31,474 nt of DNA. Source: Iamia sp038233335. Lineage in GTDB: Bacteria; Actinomycetota; Acidimicrobiia; Acidimicrobiales; Iamiaceae. The position numbers and the translations under genes were made by a program. The notes beneath the pieces are model-generated. The model was not told where the DNA came from. It did no database searches and worked only from the letters and a program-made list of their open reading frames with translations. Each line of letters starts with the position of its first letter. Position 1 is the first letter of the stretch. Below, one piece after another: positions 22,348-28,347 of the stretch. The stretch is taken from positions 1 to 31,474 of the forward strand of contig JBBSME010000019.1 in assembly GCA_038233335.1 (NCBI GenBank). The letters run 5' to 3'.

Positions 22348-22382
22348 GCGATCAGAACGGCGGACCCGTCGACCGGCGGCAG

Positions 22383-23066
22383 TCAGTCCGGGCGCTCGGC
22401 GAGGGGTGGGATGCGCCAGTCGACGGGGCCGCGGGCCGCGGCCTCGAGGGCGGCGTTGGTCCGGCTGAAGGGGCGGCTGCCCAAGAAGCCCCGGTGGGCC
22501 GACAGCGGCGACGGGTGGGGCGACTCGATGATGGTGTGGCGGCTGGTGTCGACCAGGGCCTTCTTCTTGCGGGCCGAGGACCCCCACAGCACGAAGACGA
22601 CCCGCTCGGGCTTGTCGTTGACGGCCCGGATCACCGCGTCGGTGAAGGTCTCCCAGCCGTGGCGCTGGTGGGAGGCGGCCTGGCGGGCGCGCACGGTGAG
22701 GGTGGCGTTGAGCAACAGCACCCCCCGGGTGGCCCAGGCGTCGAGGCAGCCGTGGTCGGGCCGGGGCAGGCCCAGGTCGGTCTCCATCTCGGCGTGGATG
22801 TTGGCCAGCGACGGGGGGACGTCGACCCCGGGGCGGACCGAGAAGCACAGCCCGTGGGCCTGGCCCGCGCCGTGGTACGGATCCTGGCCCAGGATGAGCA
22901 CCTTGACGTCGTCGTACGGGGTGAGGTGCAGGGCCGCGAACACCTCCTCGACCGGCGGGTAGACGGGGTGGTGGCGGCGCTCTTCGTCCACGAACGTCCG
23001 CAGCTCGGCGAAGTAGGGCTGGGCCAGCTCGGCCTTCAGCACCGGGTTCCAGTCCGTCGTCGCCAT
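22383..23066 (-). CDS. ung: Uracil-DNA glycosylase, family 1
   Basis: Excises uracil from DNA to start base-excision repair. At 227 aa it has the normal family-1 length and all key motifs: GQDPYHG (60-66, catalytic Asp62), GLCFSV (uracil-stacking Phe), LLLNATLTV (Asn120) and HPSPLSAHRGFLG (184-196). No signal or extra domain is present. The ATG at 23066 has a TACCGT box 9 bp upstream; the longer frame to 23159 adds low-complexity residues and was rejected. It is divergent from the MBL-fold gene. Confidence 0.96.
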   Translation of the reverse strand: MATTDWNPVLKAELAQPYFAELRTFVDEERRHHPVYPPVEEVFAALHLTPYDDVKVLILGQDPYHGAGQAHGLCFSVRPGVDVPPSLANIHAEMETDLGLPRPDHGCLDAWATRGVLLLNATLTVRARQAASHQRHGWETFTDAVIRAVNDKPERVVFVLWGSSARKKKALVDTSRHTIIESPHPSPLSAHRGFLGSRPFSRTNAALEAAARGPVDWRIPPLAERPD

Positions 23067-23167
23067 CGGGAGCCGACGGTACCGGCTGTTGCGGGGCGAG
23101 CCGGTGGGCTCCCGCCCCGACCGAGCAACACCGACGAGTCGGCGCGATGGTTGGCACACTGGGGGCC

Positions 23168-23782
23168 ATGGCCTCCGACACGCTCATCTGGTCCGCCACC
23201 GGCATCGAGGTGCACCAGGTGGTGGTCGGGCCGATGGACAACAACGTGTACGTGGCCCGCTGCACCGAGACGGGCGACGCTGTGCTGCTCGACGCGGCCA
23301 ACGAGCACGAGCGCCTGCTGGAGCTGTGCCAGGCGTTGGGCGTGCGCCGGGTGCTCGAGACCCACGGCCACTGGGACCACATCCAGGCCGTGCCCGAGCT
23401 GCGCGACGCCGGCTACGACGTGGCCGTCACCGGTGCCGACGCCGACATGCTGCCCAGCTACGACTCCACCATCGAGGACGAGGACGTGATCGAGGTCGGC
23501 CTTTTGCGCCTCCACGCCATCACCACCCCCGGCCACACCCCCGGCTCCGTGTGCTTCACCGTCGAGGGCACGCCTCTGCTGTTCAGCGGCGACACCCTCT
23601 TCCCCGGTGGGCCGGGCAACACCCAGCTGGCCGGAGCCGACTTCGACACCATCATCACCTCGGTGTCGGAGCGGCTGTTCACCCTCCCCGAGGACACACT
23701 CGTCCTCCCCGGCCATGGCGACCAGACCACCATCGGCACCGAACGCCCCCACCTCCAGGAGTGGGTGGATCGTGGCTGGTGA
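23168..23782 (+). CDS. MBL-fold metallo-hydrolase (glyoxalase II-like)
   Basis: A 204-aa metallo-beta-lactamase-fold hydrolase. The metal-binding motif H66-G-H68-W-D70-H71 is followed by TTPGHTPGS, FSGDTLFPGG and LPGHGDQTTIGTE, all typical of small glyoxalase II-like or persulfide-dioxygenase-like proteins. The substrate cannot be told; hydroxyacyl-glutathione is doubtful because most actinobacteria use mycothiol. ATG 23168 is preferred over 23147: it begins MASDTLIW and follows CACACT-N7. Its last codons (EWVDRGW) lie within the first copy of a short repeat found again 117 bp downstream. Confidence 0.9.
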   Translation: MASDTLIWSATGIEVHQVVVGPMDNNVYVARCTETGDAVLLDAANEHERLLELCQALGVRRVLETHGHWDHIQAVPELRDAGYDVAVTGADADMLPSYDSTIEDEDVIEVGLLRLHAITTPGHTPGSVCFTVEGTPLLFSGDTLFPGGPGNTQLAGADFDTIITSVSERLFTLPEDTLVLPGHGDQTTIGTERPHLQEWVDRGW

Positions 23783-23899
23783 ACCGCAGACATCCCGACC
23801 CGGGCGATCCACCCACTCCAGCCAGGACGGCGTCGGCGCAGCCGACACCCCCAGGGCGGCGGGCGGGGTCGGAGGACGTGGGTGGATCGTGGCTGGTGA
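23758..23899. repeat. Short repeat: two direct copies (22 bp) plus one inverted partial copy
   Basis: A 22-bp block beginning GTGGGTGGATCGTGG and ending GGCTGGTGA occurs identically at 23761-23782 and 23878-23899, a 117-bp spacing. Between them CGATCCACCCACTCC (about 23804-23818) is the exact inverted complement of GGAGTGGGTGGATCG at 23757-23771. The first copy is the 3' end of the MBL gene, and the second contains the probable start codon of the VOC gene. This may be a small dispersed palindromic element that inserted or duplicated. Confidence 0.75.
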
Positions 23900-24305
23900 C
23901 CACCACACCCGGTCGGACGACATCGCTGTCGCCTCGCTGGTCCTGTACGCGGCTGACCTGGAGGCGACCGAGGCCTTCTACCGCGCTCTCGGACTGGACC
24001 TGCACCAGGAGCAACACGGCGATGGCCCGGTCCACTCGGTGACCCGGCTCGGGGGCGACGTCCACTTCGCGCTCCACCAGGCCGACCCGACCGAACCATC
24101 TGCCAACCCAGCGTGGCAGCAGGCCGGCAGCAGCTTCCCGGGCGTCTGGGTGGCCGACCTCGATGCGACCGCTGAGGCGCTGAGGGGCGACGACCACCTC
24201 ATCCTGCTCGAACACGAGGTCCGGTCCTGGGGGTGTCGCACGGTGGCCGAGGACCCCGACGGTCGCGCCATCGAGATCAACCAGCGCGGCCACTGCGACA
24301 CCTGA
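23889..24305 (+). CDS. VOC-superfamily (glyoxalase/bleomycin-resistance fold) protein
   Basis: A 138-aa single-domain vicinal-oxygen-chelate protein. Recognisable parts are SLVLYAADLEATEAFYRALGL (residues about 16-36), FPGVWVADLDATAEALRG in the middle and the closing RTVAEDPDGRAIEINQ, which matches the typical VOC ending DPDGN..E. The function (lyase, dioxygenase, antibiotic binder) cannot be inferred. The start is uncertain: GTG at 23889 lies within the second repeat copy, with GGAGG about 13 bp upstream, longer than ideal. It follows the MBL gene by 106 bp on the same strand, and the pair may be cotranscribed. Confidence 0.8.
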   Translation: MAGDHHTRSDDIAVASLVLYAADLEATEAFYRALGLDLHQEQHGDGPVHSVTRLGGDVHFALHQADPTEPSANPAWQQAGSSFPGVWVADLDATAEALRGDDHLILLEHEVRSWGCRTVAEDPDGRAIEINQRGHCDT

Positions 24306-24396
24306 ACGAGTCCGACCCGCAACCGTCGCGCCGACGCGGCGGTCGCCCCGGCACCGATCGCGGCTCGTGAAGAACGATCTGGGCGAGGATGGGCCG

Positions 24397-24780
24397 ATGG
24401 CCGACGCTCTGCCCTCGCCGCAACGGCCGCTGGACCACACGCCGGTCCACACCGAGGACCTCCCGGACACGCCGCGGCGCGACCGGGCCATCCCGGCCAC
24501 CGCGTGGGCCGAGGCGCCCGACTCCCTGCTGCGACTGGGTGAGGACCTGCCGGAGACGCCGGTGGCCCGCTACATCCGTCGCATCGGTCCCTGGCTGCTC
24601 TGGCGGGCCGGCCCGCCCCGCAAGGCTGAGGCCCGTTGCTGGGCCGCCCGGGCCGAGGACCTGGCCGAGACCTTCACCTTCACCTTCACGCCCGACGGCA
24701 GCGGCGACGGAACCGGGCCCTCCGGGGCCAGCCACCAGCGCTTCCGCACCTGGAAGGAGGACCTGCGTGACAACGAGTGA
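24397..24780 (+). CDS. Hypothetical protein
   Basis: Not recognised. The 127-aa protein is hydrophilic, with two similar acidic-proline phrases (TEDLPDTP and GEDLPETP). A basic-aromatic segment, ARYIRRIGPWLLWRAGPPRK, is followed by ARCWAARAEDLAETFTFTF and a Gly-rich tail ending in RTWKEDLRDNE. No membrane segment or signal is convincing. The ATG at 24397 was chosen because GAGGA lies 7 bp upstream; a GTG at 24367 would add ten residues. It precedes sufC by 136 bp on the same strand, but a separate promoter appears to serve sufC, so a Suf role is not implied. Strong codon bias toward G/C at third positions supports real coding. Confidence 0.62.
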   Translation: MADALPSPQRPLDHTPVHTEDLPDTPRRDRAIPATAWAEAPDSLLRLGEDLPETPVARYIRRIGPWLLWRAGPPRKAEARCWAARAEDLAETFTFTFTPDGSGDGTGPSGASHQRFRTWKEDLRDNE

Positions 24781-24904
24781 CAGTCGCGCCGATCGTCGAC
24801 GGGACCAACAGGCTGCCGCGTGCCGTCCGACCACGCGACGGGCCACCCGGCCACCGGCCCGGGCATTTCTCCTACGCGGGTAGTGCGAATGTCGGCCCAC
24901 GTCC

Positions 24905-24910
24905 TACCCT
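24905..24910 (+). promoter_or_regulatory. Putative -10 box (TACCCT) of the suf operon, leaderless configuration
   Basis: TACCCT is 6 bp before the ATG of sufC at 24917. No Shine-Dalgarno precedes the ATG. The 124-bp stretch upstream shows no ORF and contains a locally AT-richer segment (24867-24892), where further regulatory sites could lie. Confidence 0.52.
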
Positions 24911-24916
24911 GTGCTC

Positions 24917-25696
24917 ATGGCTGATCCTGACGCCGCCGAGAGCACTCCCGTGCTCGAGATCACCGACCTCTGCGCCGCACCGGCCGAGGGCGGCGACGAC
25001 ATCTTGAACGGGCTCACCCTCACCGTGGGCGCGGGCGAGGTCCATGCGGTGATGGGGCCCAACGGCTCGGGCAAGTCGACCCTGGCCAACGTGCTGCTGG
25101 GCAGCCCCGAGTACACGATCACCAGCGGCTCCATCCGCTTCCTGGGCGACGACATCACCGACTGGGGCCCCGACGTGCGGGGTGCGGCGGGCATGTTCCT
25201 GGCCTTCCAGTACCCCCAGGTCATCCCGGGGGTGTCCGTCCTCAACTTCCTCCGCCAGGCCCTGTCGTCCCGCAAGGGCATCGACCTGTCCATGATGGAG
25301 CTCCGCCTGTCCATCATGGAGTGGATGGAGCGCCTGGGCATCGACCCCTCCTTCGCCGACCGCTACCTCAACGACGGGTTCTCCGGCGGCGAGAAGAAGC
25401 GCAACGAGGTGCTCCAGATGGCGATCCTCGAGCCCGAGCTGGCCGTGCTGGACGAGACCGACTCCGGCCTCGACATCGACGCCCTGCGCACCGTGGCTCG
25501 TGGTGTGGAGGAGGTGCGGACCGACCGCCCCCAGCTGGGCATCCTCTGCATCACCCACTATCAGCGCCTGCTCGACGAGCTGAAGCCGGACGCCGTCCAC
25601 CTCCTGGTCGACGGCCAGATCGCCGAGACCGGGGGGCCCGACCTGGCCCACCAGCTGGAGGACGAGGGCTACGCCCGCTGGATGACCCCGGCATGA
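24917..25696 (+). CDS. sufC: SufC, Fe-S cluster assembly ATPase
   Basis: ABC-type ATPase of the SUF iron-sulfur scaffold, normally working in a SufBC2D complex. The 259-aa protein shows Walker A GPNGSGKST (47-55), Q-loop Gln98 (FLAFQYPQ), signature FSGGEKKR (155-162) and Walker B LAVLDETDSGLDID, all with SufC-specific wording. ATG 24917 is chosen over the GTG at 24911, with a TACCCT box 6 bp upstream. It is first in the run sufC-sufS-sufU, but sufB and sufD, which normally lie just upstream in actinobacteria, are not here; the preceding genes are a hypothetical protein and a VOC protein. SufB and SufD must be encoded elsewhere if the pathway works. Confidence 0.95.
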   Translation: MADPDAAESTPVLEITDLCAAPAEGGDDILNGLTLTVGAGEVHAVMGPNGSGKSTLANVLLGSPEYTITSGSIRFLGDDITDWGPDVRGAAGMFLAFQYPQVIPGVSVLNFLRQALSSRKGIDLSMMELRLSIMEWMERLGIDPSFADRYLNDGFSGGEKKRNEVLQMAILEPELAVLDETDSGLDIDALRTVARGVEEVRTDRPQLGILCITHYQRLLDELKPDAVHLLVDGQIAETGGPDLAHQLEDEGYARWMTPA

Positions 25697-25739
25697 GCGA
25701 GCGCAGCGAGCGAGCCAGACAGCACGGGGCGGGGCACCG

Positions 25740-27014
25740 ATGACGACGGCGTCGGCAGTCGGACCTGCGGCCAACCCGGCCGACACCCTCGACGTGGCCG
25801 CCATCCGGGCCGACTTCCCGGTCCTCGACCAGGAGCGCAACGGCCGGCGTCTGGTGTTCCTCGACTCCGCCTCCTCGGCCCAGCGCCCGCGAGCCGTCAT
25901 CGACGCCATGTCGAGCTTCGCCGAGAACGACTACGCCAACGTCCACCGTGGCGTCTACGCCCTCTCCGAGCGGGCCACCTCCCGCTACGAGGGGGCCCGG
26001 GCCGCGGTGGCCCGGTTCATCGGCGCCCCCAGCGCCTCCGAGGTCATCTTCACCAAGAACGCCACCGAGGCCCTGAACCTGGTCGCGGGCTCGTGGGGCC
26101 GGGCCAACCTGGGCCCGGGCGACAGCATCGTGCTCACCCAGATGGAGCACCACGCCAACATCGTGCCCTGGTTCCAGCTCCAGGCCGAGAAGGGCTTCGA
26201 GATCCGCTGGATCCCGGTCGGGACCGACCACCAGCTGGACCTCACCGATCTCAATCGCCTGGTCGACGGGGCCAAGCTGGTCAGCATCAGCGCCATGTCC
26301 AACGTGCTGGGCACCCTCCCCCCGGTGCGCAACATCACCGACGTGGCCCACGCCGCCGGCGCTCTCGTCTGCCTGGACGCCTGCCAGTACGTCCCCCACC
26401 TGGCCACCGACGTCGTGTCCCTGGGCGCCGACTTCATCGCCTTCAGCGGCCACAAGATGGTCGGGCCCACCGGCATCGGTGTCCTGTGGGCCCGAGCCGA
26501 GCTGCTCGAAGCCATGCCCCCCTTCCTGGGCGGCGGCGGCATGATCCTCACCGTCGACATGGAGGGCTTCACCCCGGACGCGGCCCCGGCCAAGTTCGAA
26601 GCGGGCACACCGCCGATCATCGAGGCCATCGGCCTCCACGCCGCCATCGACTACCTCGATGCCCTGGGGATGGACGCCATCCGAGCCCACGAGGTCAGCC
26701 TCACCGCCTACGCCCTGCGCACCCTCACCGAGCGCCTGGGCGACCGCCTCACCATCCACGGCCCGTCCGAGCCGGCCCAGCGGGGCGGGGTGCTCTCCCT
26801 CGCCGTCGACGACGTGCACCCCCACGACCTGGCCCAGGTCATGGACGAGCACAACGTCTGCGTCCGCCCTGGCCACCACTGCGCCAAACCCCTGATGAAG
26901 GTGCTCGGCGTCGGAGCCACCGCCCGCGCTTCGCTCTACCTCTACAACGACACCGACGACGTCGACGCGTTGGCCGATGCCCTGGCCGCCGCGGCAGACT
27001 TCTTCGCCTTCTGA
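25740..27014 (+). CDS. sufS: SufS, group II cysteine desulfurase
   Basis: PLP enzyme that takes sulfur from cysteine and passes it as persulfide to SufU for Fe-S assembly. It is 424 aa, with PLP Lys239 in FSGHKMVGPTGIGVLW, MEHHANIVPW (PLP-stacking His), the Asp of CLDACQYVPH (usually D-G-A-Q in the family, here D-A-C-Q) and active-site Cys381 in VRPGHHCAKPLM. The ATG at 25740 is preceded by a G-rich stretch (GGGGCGGGG) rather than a clean Shine-Dalgarno. It is separated from sufC by 43 bp that contain the GAGCGCAGCGAGC palindrome also found near 12500. SufU follows 22 bp downstream. Confidence 0.95.
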   Translation: MTTASAVGPAANPADTLDVAAIRADFPVLDQERNGRRLVFLDSASSAQRPRAVIDAMSSFAENDYANVHRGVYALSERATSRYEGARAAVARFIGAPSASEVIFTKNATEALNLVAGSWGRANLGPGDSIVLTQMEHHANIVPWFQLQAEKGFEIRWIPVGTDHQLDLTDLNRLVDGAKLVSISAMSNVLGTLPPVRNITDVAHAAGALVCLDACQYVPHLATDVVSLGADFIAFSGHKMVGPTGIGVLWARAELLEAMPPFLGGGGMILTVDMEGFTPDAAPAKFEAGTPPIIEAIGLHAAIDYLDALGMDAIRAHEVSLTAYALRTLTERLGDRLTIHGPSEPAQRGGVLSLAVDDVHPHDLAQVMDEHNVCVRPGHHCAKPLMKVLGVGATARASLYLYNDTDDVDALADALAAAADFFAF

Positions 27015-27036
27015 CCCCCCTCGCCCCGGAGACCCC

Positions 27037-27522
27037 ATGCCCGGACTCGAAGACCTCTACCGGGAGATCATCCTCGATCACTACCGGAGCCCCCGGAACC
27101 GGGGCGAGCTGTCGGCGCCCCCGGCCACCCGCACGGAGGGGTTCAACCCGCTGTGCGGCGACGAGATCGTGGTCTTCGTGGAGCTCGACGGCAACACCGT
27201 CTCCGACATCCGCATCGCCGGCCAGGGCTGCTCCATCAGCCAGTCCTCGGCATCCATGATGTCGGCCGCGGTCAAGGGCAAGACTCTCGCCGAGGTCACC
27301 GACCTCACCACCGCCTTCAAGGCCATGATGTCGATCCACGAGTCCCACCTCGACGGTGGTGCACCAGATCCCGACGGCGAGGTCATCGAGGCCCCGGACG
27401 TGAAGCTGGGCGACCTGGAGGCCCTCCAGGGCGTGGTGAAGTTCCCGGTCCGCATCAAGTGCGCCACCCTGTCGTGGAACACGCTGGCCCAGGCGCTGTC
27501 CGAGGCCGCGGCCAACGCCTGA
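27037..27522 (+). CDS. sufU: SufU, zinc-dependent sulfurtransferase/scaffold
   Basis: Accepts sulfur from SufS in actinobacteria and Firmicutes. The 161-aa protein has the expected zinc ligands: Cys40 and Asp42 in NPLCGDEI, Cys65 in GQGCSISQSSASMM and Cys142 in IKCATLSW. The typical SufU insertion (about 105-130) relative to IscU is present. The start MPGLEDLYREIILDHYRSPR is the family N-terminus, with GGAGA 6-7 bp upstream. The beta-PGM gene starts 7 bp after the stop, so they are almost certainly cotranscribed. SufT, often the next gene, is absent. Confidence 0.95.
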   Translation: MPGLEDLYREIILDHYRSPRNRGELSAPPATRTEGFNPLCGDEIVVFVELDGNTVSDIRIAGQGCSISQSSASMMSAAVKGKTLAEVTDLTTAFKAMMSIHESHLDGGAPDPDGEVIEAPDVKLGDLEALQGVVKFPVRIKCATLSWNTLAQALSEAAANA

Positions 27523-27529
27523 CCACGCT

Positions 27530-28267
27530 GTGAGCACCACCATCGACACCGCCGCGGTGTCGGCCGTCCTGTTCGACATGGACGGCGTCCTCACCGACAC
27601 CGCATCGGTCCACATGACGGCCTGGGCCCGGCTCTTCGACGATGCCCTGCCTGTCCTGGCACCCGACACCGTGCACCCGCCGTTCTCCGACGCCGACTAC
27701 CGCCGCCTGCTCGACGGCCGACCCCGCATCGACGGCGTCGAGGCCGTCCTGGCCGACCGAGGCATCGCGCTCCCCCGCGGCACCACCGCCGACGCGCCAG
27801 GGACCGCCACCGCCTGGGCCCTGGCCAACCGCAAGAACGGCCACTTCCACGACGCCGTCGCGGTCGAGGGGGTGGCCACGTTCCCCAGCTCCATCGCCGT
27901 CCTCGACCGCGTGCGGGCCGCGGGCGTGCCCGTCGCCGTCGTCACCGCCAGCCGCAACCGGGTCGACATCCTCGAGGCCGCCGGTCTGGCCGACCGCTTC
28001 GACGCCGCCGTCGACGGCACCGACATCGAGGACCGGGGCCTGGCCGGCAAGCCCGCCCCCGACACCTTCCTGGAGGCGGCCCGCCGCCTGGGCGCCGACC
28101 CGGCGGGCGCCGTGGTGGTGGAGGACGCAGAGTCCGGCGTGGCGGCTGGTGCCGCCGGCGGGTTCGGCCTCGTCATCGGGGTGGCCCGCCACGACGACCC
28201 TGCCGCCCTGCTGGCCGCCGGCGCCCACGTGGTGGTGGCCGACCTGGCCGAGGTCACCGTCACCTGA
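27530..28267 (+). CDS. HAD-superfamily hydrolase, beta-phosphoglucomutase-like
   Basis: Predicted to convert beta-glucose 1-phosphate to glucose 6-phosphate. The 245-aa protein has nucleophile Asp16 and Asp18 in FDMDGVLTDT, an alpha-helical cap (about 25-110), motif II in VVTAS (137-141), Lys174 in AGKPAPDTF and the metal-binding VEDAESG (197-203), the full HAD set. The start is GTG at 27530, 7 bp after sufU. Its partner GH65 phosphorylase begins 80 bp downstream, and GH65 phosphorylases release beta-glucose 1-phosphate, so the context strongly supports beta-phosphoglucomutase over a generic phosphatase. It is odd that the gene is tied to the suf genes. Confidence 0.88.
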   Translation: MSTTIDTAAVSAVLFDMDGVLTDTASVHMTAWARLFDDALPVLAPDTVHPPFSDADYRRLLDGRPRIDGVEAVLADRGIALPRGTTADAPGTATAWALANRKNGHFHDAVAVEGVATFPSSIAVLDRVRAAGVPVAVVTASRNRVDILEAAGLADRFDAAVDGTDIEDRGLAGKPAPDTFLEAARRLGADPAGAVVVEDAESGVAAGAAGGFGLVIGVARHDDPAALLAAGAHVVVADLAEVTVT

Positions 28268-28347
28268 GCTTGCAGCTGAGTCGCGATGCACGCTCGCACG
28301 CGCGACGATGCTGCGATGCGCCTGACGCCTTCTGCGACGGATCACTA

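Noticed and set aside
25551..27038. 495-codon minus strand frame opposite sufS
   Set aside because: Antisense shadow; the opposite strand encodes a complete cysteine desulfurase.
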